A stretch of DNA of 64,000 nt from Methylobacillus sp. GTDB taxonomy: Bacteria; Pseudomonadota; Gammaproteobacteria; Burkholderiales; Methylophilaceae. The notes under the pieces were generated by a model. It saw nothing but the letters and a program-made list of their open reading frames with translations, did no database searches and was not told the origin of the DNA. Within the stretch, counting starts at the first letter, position 1. Each line of letters begins with the position of its first letter. Below, one piece after another: positions 9,021 to 19,709 of the stretch. The stretch covers positions 1 through 64,000 of the forward strand of contig JAITML010000020.1 in assembly GCA_031277395.1 (NCBI GenBank), given 5' to 3'. The position numbers and the translations under genes are program-made.

Positions 9021-10207
9021 GTTCCCTCAAAAACATCACCATTCTCGGCTCCACCGGCACCATAGGTGTAAACACGCTGGACGTGATCGCGCGCCATCCA
9101 CAGCGTTATCGCGCTTATGCTCTCACCGCGCATACACGCATAGAGCCCTTGCTGGAACAGTGTCGCCATTTCAACCCTGTCTATGCCGTGGTAGGTGATG
9201 AAGCCGCTGCCGAGACGCTTGTCAGACAACTCAAAAACGAAAATCTGGAAACGCAGGTATTGTGCGGCGCAGAGGCGTTGGAGAAAGTGGTTTCCCTGCC
9301 TGAAGTGGATGCCGTGATGGCGGCCATTGTCGGCGCAGCGGGCTTGCGACCTGCGCTTGCGGCGGCGCGCGCGGGCAAGCGTGTATTGCTTGCCAACAAG
9401 GAAACCCTGGTGATGTCGGGCAAGTTGTTTATGGATGCCGTACGACAGAACGGCGCGACTTTGCTGCCCATAGACAGCGAGCACAATGCGATTTTTCAGG
9501 TGATGCCGCATGATATCGGGCGCGGATTGGAACAGTCCGGCGTCAGCAAAATTTTACTCACAGCCTCGGGGGGACCATTTCGCAAATGCACGACGGAAGA
9601 GCTTGCGCGTGTTACCCCTGCGCAAGCGTTGAACCACCCCAACTGGGTCATGGGGCCCAAAATCACGATAGACTCCGCCACATTGATGAACAAGGGGCTG
9701 GAAGTTATCGAAGCGCATTGGCTGTTCGACGCCACACCGGAGCAGATCGAAGTCGTGATCCATCCGCAAAGCGTGATTCATTCCATGGTGGAATACATAG
9801 ACGGCTCAGTACTTGCGCAACTTGGCAATCCCGATATGCGCACACCGATTGCCTATGCACTGGCGTGGCCGGAACGCATTCCGAGCGGTGTGGAATCGCT
9901 CGACTTGTTCAAAGTCGCGCGGCTTGATTTTGAAGTGCCGGATATGCACCGCTTTCCGTGTCTGCGTCTCGCGTTTGAGGCATTGCGGCGCGGCGGCACT
10001 GCGCCTGCAATTTTGAATGCCGCCAATGAAATTGCCGTGCAGGCTTTCCTCGGCAACCGCATCGGTTTCACGGATATTCCGCGCTTGATAGAGGAAACCT
10101 TGTCTGTGATGGCGATTGCCGAGGCGGCAAATCTGGAAGATCTGGTCGCTGCCGATCAAGCCGCACGACGCAAGGCAGAAAGCTGGGTGGAGGCCAAAGC
10201 CGCATGA
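9017..10207 (+). CDS. dxr: 1-deoxy-D-xylulose 5-phosphate reductoisomerase
   Basis: Second enzyme of the MEP isoprenoid pathway; forms methylerythritol phosphate from DXP with NADPH and a divalent metal. The nucleotide-binding loop [15 protein letters not shown] is at the N terminus, [12 protein letters not shown] and [13 protein letters not shown] (metal site) follow, and [21 protein letters not shown] is intact in the sequence. The ATG at 9017 overlaps the cdsA stop as ATGA; an earlier in-frame start at 8963 lies inside cdsA. 396 residues, normal length. Confidence 0.97.
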   Translation: MSSLKNITILGSTGTIGVNTLDVIARHPQRYRAYALTAHTRIEPLLEQCRHFNPVYAVVGDEAAAETLVRQLKNENLETQVLCGAEALEKVVSLPEVDAVMAAIVGAAGLRPALAAARAGKRVLLANKETLVMSGKLFMDAVRQNGATLLPIDSEHNAIFQVMPHDIGRGLEQSGVSKILLTASGGPFRKCTTEELARVTPAQALNHPNWVMGPKITIDSATLMNKGLEVIEAHWLFDATPEQIEVVIHPQSVIHSMVEYIDGSVLAQLGNPDMRTPIAYALAWPERIPSGVESLDLFKVARLDFEVPDMHRFPCLRLAFEALRRGGTAPAILNAANEIAVQAFLGNRIGFTDIPRLIEETLSVMAIAEAANLEDLVAADQAARRKAESWVEAKAA

Positions 10208-11571
10208 CCACCTTGCTCGCATTTCTGGTCACGCTGGGCGTGCTCATTACCATACACGAGTACGGCCACTATCGCGTGGCGCGACTCTGTGGCGTGAAGG
10301 TGCTGCAATTTTCAATCGGTTTTGGCCGTGCGCTCTACACACGCAAAACAGGCAAGGACGGCACGGAGTTCATACTTGCGGCGTTTCCGCTCGGCGGTTA
10401 TGTGCGCATGCTGGATGAACGCGAAGCGCCGGTACCGGAGCATGAATTGCATCGTGCGTTCAATCGTCAGGCGATCTGGAAACGCATGCTGGTCGTGCTC
10501 GCGGGGCCAATCGCCAATTTGACGCTTGCGGTGGCGCTTTACTGGCTGTTGTTCATGGTGGGTGTGAGCGGTATCAAACCCGTGGTGGGCGAGATTGCGC
10601 CCGATACGGCAGCGGCGAAAGCCGGCATGGTAGCGGGTGAAACTGTGCGCGCAATCGGCAGTGAGCCGGTCAATTCATGGCAGGATATGCGCTGGGAAGT
10701 GCTGCGGCAATCGCTCAAGAGCGGAGCAGTGGAAGTTGTGACGGACGGTGGCAGATACCAACTGGATGTTTCCTCCTTGTTGCATGACGATCCGACGCGC
10801 GACTTGTTTGATCAACTGGGTTTGAAGCAGTATTTGCCCGCGATACCCGCTGAAGTCGGTGAAGTGATCGCGGGCAGCCCCGCAGATAAAGGCGGACTGA
10901 AGAAGGGCGATAAAATCACGGCGGTCGGCGATTCCCCGATTGCGGAATGGGTGGAGTTTTTCAATATTGTGCGCGCCCATCCCGGCCAGCCGCTGGTAAT
11001 CAAGATAGAGCGCGATGGTCAGTCGCTCGCATTGGCAATTACCCCGGAATCCGTCCAGGAAGGCGGCAAAATCATGGGCCGCATCGGCGCGGGTGTGGAA
11101 AGCATGTCTGAGGGCAAGGCTGAAAAACTGCTGGCCGCGCACGGCCTTTTGGTCGAAACCCGCTACGCGCCTGGTTCCGCGCTGATTCATGCGCTGGATA
11201 AAAGCTGGGAAATGTCGGTATTCAGCCTGAAGATGATGTGGCGCATGGTGACGGGTGTGGCTTCCTGGAAAGGCATCGGCGGCCCGATCACGATTGCGGA
11301 TATTGCCGGAAAGAGCGCGCAAGCCGGATGGAAGGTGTTTTTTGGTACATTGGCATTCATCAGCCTCAGTCTGGGAATCTTGAATTTACTGCCCATTCCG
11401 GTTTTGGACGGCGGCCATTTGATGTATTATATGATCGAATTTTTGAAGGGCAGTCCGGTTTCGGAACGTGCCATGGAAATCGGACAGAAAACTGGATTTG
11501 CGTTATTGGGGCTGCTGATGATATTTGCCCTGTATAACGATATCAACCGACTCATCACAGGCTTCCATTAA
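10204..11571 (+). CDS. rseP: Site-2 intramembrane metalloprotease, sigma-E pathway
   Basis: Cleaves anti-sigma factor RseA within the membrane and clears signal peptide remnants. Zinc site His18-Glu19-His22 (HEYGH) sits in the first transmembrane helix, and the third ligand Asp402 is in [11 protein letters not shown], the same number as in E. coli RseP. Two PDZ domains lie between (about residues 115-195 and 205-290). 455 residues, four membrane segments. ATG overlaps the dxr stop. Placement before bamA and skp links it to envelope stress control. Confidence 0.97.
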   Translation: MTTLLAFLVTLGVLITIHEYGHYRVARLCGVKVLQFSIGFGRALYTRKTGKDGTEFILAAFPLGGYVRMLDEREAPVPEHELHRAFNRQAIWKRMLVVLAGPIANLTLAVALYWLLFMVGVSGIKPVVGEIAPDTAAAKAGMVAGETVRAIGSEPVNSWQDMRWEVLRQSLKSGAVEVVTDGGRYQLDVSSLLHDDPTRDLFDQLGLKQYLPAIPAEVGEVIAGSPADKGGLKKGDKITAVGDSPIAEWVEFFNIVRAHPGQPLVIKIERDGQSLALAITPESVQEGGKIMGRIGAGVESMSEGKAEKLLAAHGLLVETRYAPGSALIHALDKSWEMSVFSLKMMWRMVTGVASWKGIGGPITIADIAGKSAQAGWKVFFGTLAFISLSLGILNLLPIPVLDGGHLMYYMIEFLKGSPVSERAMEIGQKTGFALLGLLMIFALYNDINRLITGFH

Positions 11572-13904
11572 TGAAAATCAAGCTCCTTATCTGCGTTTTG
11601 TTGCCGATACTCGGTCTGTATGCGGCATGCGCGCAGGCGATGGAACCGTTTGTCGTCAAGGATATTCGCGTGGAAGGTTTGCAGCGCACCGAACCCGGCA
11701 CGGTATTCAACTATCTGCCGGTCAAGGTGGGCGAGACCATGACCGACCAGCGTGCGGCGCAGGCGATCAAGGCCTTGTACTCTACCGGGTTTTTCAAGGA
11801 CGTGCGGCTGGAGCAGGAAGGCGACGTGCTGGTGGTGACGGTGCAGGAGCGTCCCGCGATTGCACAGATTGATTTCAGCGGCAACAAATCCTTCCCGAGC
11901 GACAAGATGAAGGAAGGACTGAAGCAGATCGGCCTCGCCGAAGGCATGATTTTTGACCGTTCCATGTTAGACAAAGCCGAGCAGGAAATTAAACGTCAAT
12001 ATCTCAGCCAGGGCAAATACAGCGCGACCGTAAAAACCATCATCAACCCGCTCGAGCGCAATCGCGTTTCGGTGCGTTTCGAGATTGTGGAAGGCATAGT
12101 CGCCAAGATACGCAACATCAACATCGTCGGCAATCAGGTGTTCGACGACAAAACCCTGCTGGAAGAATTCAAGCTGACCACGCCCAACTGGCTGAGCTGG
12201 TGGACCAAGGACGACCAATACTCCAAACAGGCGCTGACCGCCGATCTGGAGGCGCTGCGTTCGTTTTACATGAATCGGGGATATCTGGAATTCAACGTTG
12301 AGTCCACACAGGTTTCGATCACACCGGACAAGCGCGATATTTACATCACGATCAATGTCAGCGAAGGCGAAAAATACACGGTCACGGATGTCAAAATGGC
12401 CGGTGAAACCCTGGTGCCCGAGGATGAGTTGCGCCAATTGATTGCCGTGCAGCCGGGTGAGGTGTTCAACCGCGAAAAACTGACCGAGACCAGCAAGGCG
12501 ATCGGCGATCGGCTCGGCAACGACGGCTATGCCTTCGCCAATGTGAATGCCGTGCCGGAGATGGACAAGGAAAAACACACGGTCGCGTTTACCTTCTTTG
12601 TTGATCCGGGTCGCCGAGTGTATGTGCGCCGCATCAACCTGACAGGCAACACGCGCACACGCGATGAAGTGCTGCGCCGCGAAATGCGGCAGATGGAAGC
12701 CGGCTGGTACGCGGCAGACAAGATCAATCGCTCCAAGGAGCGCCTCAATCGTCTTAACTACTTTGAAGAAGTCAATGTCGAAACTCCGGCAGTTCCCGGC
12801 ACGGCCGATCAGGTTGACGTGAACATCGACGTGACCGAAAAATCGACTGGCAGCATCATGTTCGGCGCAGGCTTGTCGAGCTCGGAAGGCGTGGTGCTGG
12901 GCGTCACCGTGAGCCAGGCCAACTTTCTGGGTACCGGCAACAGTGTGGTCGCACAGGTGAACACCGGCAAGGTGAACACCACATACTCGATGTCCTACAC
13001 CGACCCTTACTTCACCACCGACGGCATCAGCCGCGGCTTCAACGTCTATCGCAGGGATGTGGACGCGAGCTCGCTCAGCATCGGTGATTACGGTACTTCT
13101 TCCTATGGCATAGGCATGAACTTCGGCATTCCGCTCAATGAGCGGGACATGTTCAGCACAGGCCTCACACTGGATTACACCAGCATTGACCTCAATTCCA
13201 ACAGCCCGGATAGGTACAAAAAATATTGCGGAAGCAATACTGGTTGCGATAACACAACCTTGCAACTGAACGCCGGCTGGGCGCACGATACGCGCGACAA
13301 CATCCAGTTTCCGAACAAGGGTGTGCTGCAACGACTGACCGGTGAAGTCGGTTTGCCGGGGCTGGATCAGGAATACTACAAGCTCAATTACCAGCACACC
13401 TGGTACAAGGATTTCACCAAGAGCATGACGCTGATGCTGAACGGCGAAGCAGGTTATGCCAATAGCTATGGCAGCAACGAATTTCCGTTCTTCAAGAATT
13501 TCTATGCGGGCGGCGTGAGCTCCGTGCGCGGCTTCAAAACCAGTTCGCTCGGTCCGCACGATGTTGATTCGGTCACGGGCGACGATTACGCGGTGGGTGG
13601 CACCAAACGTGTGGTTACGAGCGCCGAATTATTCTTTCCGGTGCCACTCATCAAGGATTCCCGCCAATTCCGCCTGAGTGCCTTCCTTGATGCGGGTTCG
13701 GTCTGGGGTGAAACCGGTTCCACGGCTTCGAATATTCCCGGGACGTGCTCCGGCGCCGGCGATTGTTTGCGTTACTCCACGGGTGTTGGCGTGAGCTGGT
13801 TTTCCCCATTTGGCCCGATCAAGCTTGTGCTGGCCAAGCCGCTTAACGAGAAATCGGGTGATGATACGGAAATGCTGCAATTCCAGTTGGGATCGCAATT
13901 TTAA
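11571..13904 (+). CDS. bamA: Outer membrane protein assembly factor BamA
   Basis: Core of the BAM complex that folds barrels into the outer membrane. A signal peptide ends near AACAQA, followed by five POTRA domains (about residues 25-425, opening with VVKDIRVEGLQRTEPGTVF) and a 16-strand Omp85 barrel. Barrel signature KNFYAGGVSSVRGF is the conserved VRGF/Y loop-6 motif. It ends QLGSQF with the terminal Phe. 777 residues. ATG shares one base with the rseP stop. Confidence 0.98.
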   Translation: MKIKLLICVLLPILGLYAACAQAMEPFVVKDIRVEGLQRTEPGTVFNYLPVKVGETMTDQRAAQAIKALYSTGFFKDVRLEQEGDVLVVTVQERPAIAQIDFSGNKSFPSDKMKEGLKQIGLAEGMIFDRSMLDKAEQEIKRQYLSQGKYSATVKTIINPLERNRVSVRFEIVEGIVAKIRNINIVGNQVFDDKTLLEEFKLTTPNWLSWWTKDDQYSKQALTADLEALRSFYMNRGYLEFNVESTQVSITPDKRDIYITINVSEGEKYTVTDVKMAGETLVPEDELRQLIAVQPGEVFNREKLTETSKAIGDRLGNDGYAFANVNAVPEMDKEKHTVAFTFFVDPGRRVYVRRINLTGNTRTRDEVLRREMRQMEAGWYAADKINRSKERLNRLNYFEEVNVETPAVPGTADQVDVNIDVTEKSTGSIMFGAGLSSSEGVVLGVTVSQANFLGTGNSVVAQVNTGKVNTTYSMSYTDPYFTTDGISRGFNVYRRDVDASSLSIGDYGTSSYGIGMNFGIPLNERDMFSTGLTLDYTSIDLNSNSPDRYKKYCGSNTGCDNTTLQLNAGWAHDTRDNIQFPNKGVLQRLTGEVGLPGLDQEYYKLNYQHTWYKDFTKSMTLMLNGEAGYANSYGSNEFPFFKNFYAGGVSSVRGFKTSSLGPHDVDSVTGDDYAVGGTKRVVTSAELFFPVPLIKDSRQFRLSAFLDAGSVWGETGSTASNIPGTCSGAGDCLRYSTGVGVSWFSPFGPIKLVLAKPLNEKSGDDTEMLQFQLGSQF

Positions 13905-13948
13905 TGAGTCATGTTGAGATGCAAGAGTCTAAAGTCAGGAGAAATCAA

Positions 13949-14458
13949 TTGAATAAACTGTTGAAATTTTTATTGGCAAGCTGTTTTTCGCTGGCTGCAA
14001 TTACTGCGACTGCGGCGCCCGCTGATCTGAAAGTGGGTTATGTGCAGGTGGACAAGATTTTGCAAGAGGCTCCGCAAACCATAGAGAGCGGGAAAAAACT
14101 GGAAGCCGAATTCAAGCCGCGCACGCAGGAACTGGAGCGCATGCAAAAGCAGATTCAGGATCAGCAAGCCGCGCTGGACAAAGACGGACTGACCTTGTCC
14201 GAAACCGACCGCCGCAATCGCGAGCGCGATATCGCCAACAATAATCTGGAATTCCAGCGCAAGCAGCGTGAGCTGCGCGAAGATATCAACCTGCGCAAGA
14301 ACGAAGAACTTTCCTCGTTGCAGGATCGCATCAACAAGGCGGTAACCTCGGTGGCGGAGAGCGAAGGCTATGATCTGGTGGTCTATGGCGGCGTTGCTTA
14401 CGCCAGCAAGAAAGTGGACATCACCGACAAGGTGCTGAAAGCACTCGGCAAGAAATAA
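13949..14458 (+). CDS. skp: Periplasmic chaperone Skp/OmpH
   Basis: Trimeric periplasmic chaperone that carries unfolded outer-membrane proteins to BamA. I choose TTG at 13949: AGGAG at 13937-13941 is well spaced, and the resulting 169-residue protein begins with a typical signal peptide (NKLLKFLLASCFSLAAITATAAPA). The ATG at 13904 overlapping the bamA stop would put 15 polar residues before the signal. The mature part begins LKVGYVQVDKILQEAP and has a long charged coiled coil with EFQRKQRELRED, as in the OmpH family. Confidence 0.92.
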   Translation: MNKLLKFLLASCFSLAAITATAAPADLKVGYVQVDKILQEAPQTIESGKKLEAEFKPRTQELERMQKQIQDQQAALDKDGLTLSETDRRNRERDIANNNLEFQRKQRELREDINLRKNEELSSLQDRINKAVTSVAESEGYDLVVYGGVAYASKKVDITDKVLKALGKK

Positions 14459-14473
14459 TTTATTGCGACTGCC

Positions 14474-15508
14474 ATGCGTGTCAGCTATTCCCTGCGCGAA
14501 ATCGCGGAACAGCTTGGAGGTCAGGTTCTGGGTGATGGCGAAGTGCTTGTTTCCCGCATGGCTTCGCTTGCGAATGCCCGGCCGGGCGATTTGAGCTTTC
14601 TCGCGGATTCGAAATATCGCGCGCTGCTGGAAACGACGCGCGCTTCCGCCGTCATTGTTGACGCTACCGCCGATACCCGTCTGCCGCGCATTGTAACTGA
14701 CAACCCGTATGCTTATTTCGCGCGGGTTTCAGCTTTGCTGAACCCTGTGGCAACGGCGGCTCCCGGAAAACATCCGACCGCAGTAATCGCCGACACAGCC
14801 ATAGTGGCGGAATCCGCATCCATAGGCGCGCATGCCGTTATCGGACGCGATGCGCGCATAGGTGAGCACGCCGTCATAGGCGCAGGCTCGGTGATCGGTG
14901 ACGGCACAAGCATAGGCGACAACAGCGTATTGCACGCCAATGTCACGGTGTATCACGACTGCGAAATCGGTGCGGATTGCGTGCTCAGTTCCGGTGTGGT
15001 GATCGGCGCAGACGGTTTCGGCTATGCGGAAGACGGCGGACGCTGGGTCAAGATTCCGCAAGTAGGGCGGGTGCTTATCGGTGACCGGGTGGAAATCGGT
15101 GCGCATACCACCATAGATCGTGGCGCATTGGATGATACGGTGATTGAGGAAGGCGTCAAGCTGGATAACCTCATACAAATCGCTCACAATTGCAGGATAG
15201 GCGCGCATACCGTGGTTGCAGGCTGTGTTGGCATCGCGGGTAGCGCCCGCATAGGTCGGCATTGCCGCATAGGCGGAGCGGCCATGATACTGGGCCATCT
15301 CGATATTGCGGATGGCGTTACTATTTCTCCGGGGAGCATGATTACCCGTTCGCTGGGAAAGGCGGATACCTATACTGCGCTGATGCCTTTCCAGTCACAT
15401 GCCAAATGGCTGAAAATGGCGGCGCATCTTCGTCGTCTTGGCGAGCTGGTCGATCATGTTGCCCAGCTTGAAAATGAGATTGAGGCCTTGAAAAAGGAAA
15501 AACAATGA
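14474..15508 (+). CDS. lpxD: UDP-3-O-(3-hydroxyacyl)glucosamine N-acyltransferase
   Basis: Third step of lipid A synthesis: transfers a 3-hydroxyacyl chain from ACP to the 2-amino group. An N-terminal uridine-binding domain (about 1-100) is followed by a left-handed beta helix of hexapeptide repeats such as [20 protein letters not shown], then a C-terminal helix. The active-site His sits in [14 protein letters not shown]. 344 residues, normal length. The stop overlaps the fabZ start as ATGA. Confidence 0.97.
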   Translation: MRVSYSLREIAEQLGGQVLGDGEVLVSRMASLANARPGDLSFLADSKYRALLETTRASAVIVDATADTRLPRIVTDNPYAYFARVSALLNPVATAAPGKHPTAVIADTAIVAESASIGAHAVIGRDARIGEHAVIGAGSVIGDGTSIGDNSVLHANVTVYHDCEIGADCVLSSGVVIGADGFGYAEDGGRWVKIPQVGRVLIGDRVEIGAHTTIDRGALDDTVIEEGVKLDNLIQIAHNCRIGAHTVVAGCVGIAGSARIGRHCRIGGAAMILGHLDIADGVTISPGSMITRSLGKADTYTALMPFQSHAKWLKMAAHLRRLGELVDHVAQLENEIEALKKEKQ

Positions 15509-15957
15509 ACACCATCAGCATGGATATCAACGAGATACTGGAATATCTGCCCCATCGTTACCCTTTTTTGTTGCTGGATCGCGTGGTTTCGCTGAAAGTG
15601 GAAAAGGAAATCGTTGCGCTCAAGAACATCACGATCAACGAGCCGTTTTTCCCCGGCCATTTTCCCCATTATCCGGTGATGCCTGGCGTGCTGATTGTGG
15701 AGGCAATGGCACAGGCAGCGGCTATTTTGTCGTTCAAGACCATGGGACTCAAACCTTCCGATGATTCGGTCTATTATTTCGCGGGCATTGATAGCGCGCG
15801 CTTCAAAAAACCGGTGTTTCCGGGCGACCAATTGATGCTCAAGGTCAAGATGGAGCGTATTATGCGCGGCATAGGAAAATACACCGGCCAGGCGCTGGTA
15901 AATGACGAGGTTGTCGCGGAAGCGAGCCTGCTTTGCACGCTGAAAGTCGTCAAGTGA
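15505..15957 (+). CDS. fabZ: 3-hydroxyacyl-[ACP] dehydratase FabZ
   Basis: Dehydrates beta-hydroxyacyl-ACP in fatty acid elongation with a hot-dog fold. Catalytic His52 (FFPGHFP) and Glu66 ([11 protein letters not shown]) are both present. 150 residues. It competes with LpxA for hydroxyacyl-ACP, and here it sits between lpxD and lpxA with overlapping junctions on both sides. Confidence 0.97.
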   Translation: MNTISMDINEILEYLPHRYPFLLLDRVVSLKVEKEIVALKNITINEPFFPGHFPHYPVMPGVLIVEAMAQAAAILSFKTMGLKPSDDSVYYFAGIDSARFKKPVFPGDQLMLKVKMERIMRGIGKYTGQALVNDEVVAEASLLCTLKVVK

Positions 15958-16727
15958 TCCATCAAAGTGCGATTATTGACCCCAAGGCTGAAATTGCCCC
16001 GGATGCGGAAATCGGCGCATTCTCCATCATAGGCGCGGGCGCGCGCATCGGCAGCGGTACGCGCATCGGCCATCATGTCGTGATTCAGGGCGATACCACG
16101 ATAGGTCGCGATAATCGCATTTTCCATTTCTGCTCACTTGGCGAAGAACCGCAGGATAAAAAATACAAGGGCGAGCCGACCGCGCTGGAAATCGGCGACG
16201 GCAACACCATACGCGAATATTGCACTTTCAGCCGCGGCACGATACAAGACGGTGGCGTGACTCGCATCGGCAATGACAACTGGATCATGGCCTATTCGCA
16301 CATCGCCCACGATTGCCAGGTCGGCAGCCACACCATCATCGCAAACAGCTCAGCACTCGCGGGGCATGTGGTCGTGCATGATCATGCCGTACTCGGCGGC
16401 TCCACGCTGGTACACCAATTCTGCAAAATCGGCGCGCATGTAATGACGGCGGGTGGCACCGTGCTGTTCAAGGATGTTCCGCCCTACGTGACTGTTGGTG
16501 GCGGCGTTCATGCTGAACCGCATGGCATCAATGCAGAAGGACTCAAACGCCGCGGCTTTTCAGCCGAGACCATTGCAGAAATCAAACGCGCCTACAAGAC
16601 GCTCTACAAATCGAATCTGACTCTGGAAGAAGCCAAAATCGAACTGGCTGAACAGCGCAAAACCTGCCCGGAAATCGGCTTGTTCCTCGATTTTCTTGAC
16701 ACCTCCACACGCGGCATCGTCCGCTGA
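15954..16727 (+). CDS. lpxA: UDP-N-acetylglucosamine O-acyltransferase
   Basis: First step of lipid A synthesis. Hexapeptide-repeat beta helix ([17 protein letters not shown] and onward), the catalytic His region [20 protein letters not shown], and the C-terminal helical domain from [10 protein letters not shown] take GTG at 15954, which overlaps the fabZ TGA and gives IHQSAIIDP at the N terminus as in other LpxA proteins (257 residues, close to 262 in E. coli). A start at 15933 would add seven unrelated residues. Confidence 0.96.
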   Translation: MIHQSAIIDPKAEIAPDAEIGAFSIIGAGARIGSGTRIGHHVVIQGDTTIGRDNRIFHFCSLGEEPQDKKYKGEPTALEIGDGNTIREYCTFSRGTIQDGGVTRIGNDNWIMAYSHIAHDCQVGSHTIIANSSALAGHVVVHDHAVLGGSTLVHQFCKIGAHVMTAGGTVLFKDVPPYVTVGGGVHAEPHGINAEGLKRRGFSAETIAEIKRAYKTLYKSNLTLEEAKIELAEQRKTCPEIGLFLDFLDTSTRGIVR

Positions 16728-16733
16728 TTTCGC

Positions 16734-17870
16734 ATGACTGTGATCGGAATTGTGGCAGGCGAAGCTTCCGGCGACCTGCTGGGCAGTCATTTGATACGCG
16801 CGCTTAAACAGCATCGCCCCGATCTTCAATTTGTCGGCATCGCCGGCCCGAAGATGCAGATGGAAGGCGCGGTTTCGCTGTTTCCTATGGAGAGGCTCGC
16901 CGTACGCGGACTGTTTGAAGTACTCAAACATCTATTCGGCATATTGCGCATACGGCGCGGTTTGCTCGCGCATTTCAAACATCATCCACCCGATCTTTTT
17001 ATCGGCATAGACGCGCCCGATTTCAATCTCGGGCTGGAACGCAAGCTCAAAGACATGGGCATCCCGACCGTGCACTATGTCAGCCCTTCAATCTGGGCAT
17101 GGCGCAGAGGGCGCATCAAAAAAATCAAACGCGCGGTATCCCGCATCCTTGTGTTGTTTCCGTTTGAAGCGCCGCTTTACGAACAGGCCAGTGTGCCGGT
17201 CACCTACGTGGGCCATCCGCTCGCAGATGAATTTCCCATGCAACCGGATCCGCTGCGAGCGCGCAAGGAGCTTGGTCTTGCGCCTGACGAGCCAGTATTT
17301 GCCCTGCTGCCGGGGAGTCGTCAAGGCGAGCTGGATTCTCTCGCAGACCTGTTCGTGCAGAGCGCGCTGCTGATCTGGCAACAAATGCCGGAAGCATGTT
17401 TTCTCGTGCCGGTCGTTTCGCAGGAAACGCGCCGGAAATTTGAAGCGACACTGACAAAACACCAGGCGGAGCAACTTCCTGTCCGGATTTTATCCGGCCA
17501 ATCGCATCTTGCGATGGAGGCCGCCGATGCTGTCATTGTTGCATCTGGCACCGCCACGCTGGAAGCGGCGCTGCTGAAAAAACCCATGCTCATCACCTAC
17601 CGCATCTCATCACTAAGCTGGTGGCTGCTAAAACGCATGATACATGTGCCCTATGTCGGGCTACCCAACATACTCGCAGGGAAGCTCGTCGTTCCGGAAT
17701 TATTGCAAGATGACGCGACGCCGGAAAAGGTAGCGGAAACCGTGCTTCGTCTGCTCACTGATAAAAGTGTCGCGGCGGAAATGCGGAGTGAGTTTGAGAA
17801 AATTCATGCGACCTTGCGCCAGAATACCGCCGAAAAAGCCGCGCAAGCGGTTCTGGAAATGCTGAAGTGA
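16734..17870 (+). CDS. lpxB: Lipid-A-disaccharide synthase
   Basis: GT19 enzyme joining UDP-2,3-diacylglucosamine and lipid X. Seen: [16 protein letters not shown] at the N terminus, [18 protein letters not shown], the [20 protein letters not shown] block, and [10 protein letters not shown]. 378 residues, normal length. It begins six bases after lpxA and its stop overlaps the rnhB start. Confidence 0.97.
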   Translation: MTVIGIVAGEASGDLLGSHLIRALKQHRPDLQFVGIAGPKMQMEGAVSLFPMERLAVRGLFEVLKHLFGILRIRRGLLAHFKHHPPDLFIGIDAPDFNLGLERKLKDMGIPTVHYVSPSIWAWRRGRIKKIKRAVSRILVLFPFEAPLYEQASVPVTYVGHPLADEFPMQPDPLRARKELGLAPDEPVFALLPGSRQGELDSLADLFVQSALLIWQQMPEACFLVPVVSQETRRKFEATLTKHQAEQLPVRILSGQSHLAMEAADAVIVASGTATLEAALLKKPMLITYRISSLSWWLLKRMIHVPYVGLPNILAGKLVVPELLQDDATPEKVAETVLRLLTDKSVAAEMRSEFEKIHATLRQNTAEKAAQAVLEMLK

Positions 17871-18445
17871 AACTCGTGTGCGGCGTTGATGAAGCGGGCA
17901 GGGGGGCATTGGCCGGAGCGGTGTATGCAGCCGCAGTGATTCTTGATCCTGCTAACCCCATTGCGGGCATTGCCGACTCCAAAACCCTGTCGGAAAAAAA
18001 GCGCGATGCGCTGGCCGCAGCCATCAAACAAAATGCGCTCGCATGGTGTATCGCTGCCGCCAGCGTGGAGGAAATAGATCGCCTCAATATTCTGCAAGCC
18101 ACGCTGCTCGCAATGAAACGCGCCGTGGAAGGTTTGCAACACGCGCCGCATGAAGTTCTGGTTGATGGATTGCATTGCCCGGATGTTGCCTTTCCGACGC
18201 AAGCCGTGGTGAAAGGCGACGGCAAGGTGTTGGAGATCGGCGCTGCTTCCATCCTCGCCAAGACCGCGCGTGACGAAGAAATGCGTCGCCTCGACCGGGA
18301 ATATCCCCATTACGCTTTTGCGCGTCATAAAGGCTATCCTACGGCGGAACACCTCGCCTTGCTGGAACAATATGGCGCATGCGCCGTGCATAGACGCAGC
18401 TACGCGCCGGTCGGGAAGGTGTTGATGGCGGGAGAAACAAGATGA
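17867..18445 (+). CDS. rnhB: Ribonuclease HII
   Basis: Cuts RNA in RNA-DNA hybrids and removes misincorporated ribonucleotides. Catalytic Asp8-Glu9 lie in [15 protein letters not shown]; later KTLSEKKR, a further acidic residue in VLVDG, and [13 protein letters not shown] match the family. GTG start overlaps the lpxB TGA. 192 residues. End of the long envelope cluster. Confidence 0.96.
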   Translation: MKLVCGVDEAGRGALAGAVYAAAVILDPANPIAGIADSKTLSEKKRDALAAAIKQNALAWCIAAASVEEIDRLNILQATLLAMKRAVEGLQHAPHEVLVDGLHCPDVAFPTQAVVKGDGKVLEIGAASILAKTARDEEMRRLDREYPHYAFARHKGYPTAEHLALLEQYGACAVHRRSYAPVGKVLMAGETR

Positions 18446-18504
18446 ACGGGAAGATCAAACTACAACTGGTTGCGTTGGCTGTTTGTTTGCTGCTGCCATT
18501 TTAA
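18442..18504 (+). CDS. Possible 20-residue hydrophobic leader peptide
   Basis: ATG at 18442 overlaps the rnhB stop as ATGA and opens a 20-codon frame ending at TAA 18502-18504, ten bases before the pldA ATG. The product is basic then hydrophobic (MNGKIKLQ, then [12 protein letters not shown]), like a minimal membrane peptide. The pldA ribosome-binding site starts right at its stop codon, so translation could be coupled. It may equally be chance; no family is recognised. Confidence 0.3.
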   Translation: MNGKIKLQLVALAVCLLLPF

Positions 18505-18514
18505 AGAGGATCCA

Positions 18515-19678
18515 ATGAACTCTTGCCGACTGTATCTATTTTTTCTGTTGCAAACTCTGGCTTTCCCCGCGCTTGCGATGGAGGCTGATTGGTTGATCGT
18601 GAGCCGCTCGGAAAATATTGCTGCGGGGCAGGATATCGAGTTGCAGGTGATCCGCCCTGCGGATACATCAGCGTGGCCTGAAACGCTGGAACTGCGGCTC
18701 ATCTCCGGCAACGGGTCTGAATCCCGTATCGCCTTGCAGCCAGATACCGATACTAGTTCCGATACGATGCGCCGCGCCTATTCCGGCAAGCTATCCGTTC
18801 CGTTACAGGGAGTGGTGCGTGCCGAACTCGCAAACATGCCTTCCAACCGGCTTGCGCTGGTCGCCGAAGAGCCGCAAACCAGCGATCAGCCATCACCGTC
18901 CACAAGCGAGGCTGTTGCTGCCTCGCATCAAGAAGAGGAAACCGCGACGCAAGCCGACATGGGTGAAGACAATCGCTTACCTGCGCTTACCGTCAACGAG
19001 CCCATGTATTTTCTCCTGGGAAAAGATGGCGAGGCGCGCTTTCAACTGAGTTTCAAGTACCGCATATTTTCGCCAGAAAGCTCGACAGTCGAGCTCGCGC
19101 CTTTTCGTCGAGGTTTGTATTTCGCCTACACGCAAAATTCGTTCTGGGAGCTTGGCGAAGATTCCAAACCATTTCGCGATACAAGCTATCGCCCGTCGCT
19201 GTTCTGGCAGGATCGCATCACCGGGCCAGCCTGGTTTCCCCAAACCTGGAAAGCGGGTTTCGAGCACGAATCCAACGGCAAGGATGGCGAAGATTCACGT
19301 AGCATGAATACCCTGTTTTTCGAGCCGCGCTGGCAATATGAATTTGCCGATGGCAGTCTGCTGAGCTTCAATCCGCGCATTCGATCCTATATCGAAAAGA
19401 AGGAAAATCCGGATATTCAGCATTACCGTGGTTATGTGAACTGGCGCGCGCAGTACGGCTGGGAGGATAGCTGGAAATTTGCGCTCAATTATGTGCAGGG
19501 AACGGAAGGGTATGCTGCGGCGCAACTTGATGCTTCCTATCCGATCGGAACCAACATCTTTTCCAATATCGGCAGTTTTATCCATTTCCAGTATTTCAGC
19601 GGCTATGGCGAAACTCTGCTCGAATACAACAAACGCAAGTCCGATCAATTCCGTATCGGTATTTCCATCGTGCGCTAA
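18515..19678 (+). CDS. pldA: Outer membrane phospholipase A
   Basis: Calcium-dependent OMPLA that hydrolyses phospholipids that reach the outer leaflet. Catalytic residues are visible in FEHESNGKDG: His, Ser two residues on, and an Asn exactly 12 residues after the Ser, the H142/S144/N156 pattern of E. coli. YFAYTQNSFWEL and PSLFWQ are also typical. A signal peptide (FLLQTLAFPALA) precedes an N-terminal extension of about 160 residues rich in Glu, Ser and Pro before the barrel, longer than in E. coli. ATG at 18515 follows AAAGAGGA. 387 residues. Confidence 0.92.
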   Translation: MNSCRLYLFFLLQTLAFPALAMEADWLIVSRSENIAAGQDIELQVIRPADTSAWPETLELRLISGNGSESRIALQPDTDTSSDTMRRAYSGKLSVPLQGVVRAELANMPSNRLALVAEEPQTSDQPSPSTSEAVAASHQEEETATQADMGEDNRLPALTVNEPMYFLLGKDGEARFQLSFKYRIFSPESSTVELAPFRRGLYFAYTQNSFWELGEDSKPFRDTSYRPSLFWQDRITGPAWFPQTWKAGFEHESNGKDGEDSRSMNTLFFEPRWQYEFADGSLLSFNPRIRSYIEKKENPDIQHYRGYVNWRAQYGWEDSWKFALNYVQGTEGYAAAQLDASYPIGTNIFSNIGSFIHFQYFSGYGETLLEYNKRKSDQFRIGISIVR

Positions 19679-19709
19679 ACATGCAGATTTCAACACGATG
19701 CTTGCATCA

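Noticed and set aside
11967-13559. 530-codon open frame antisense to bamA
   Set aside because: It is a compositional shadow of bamA in a GC-rich genome; its His/Ala/Arg-rich translation has no domain and no ribosome-binding site, while bamA is unmistakable.
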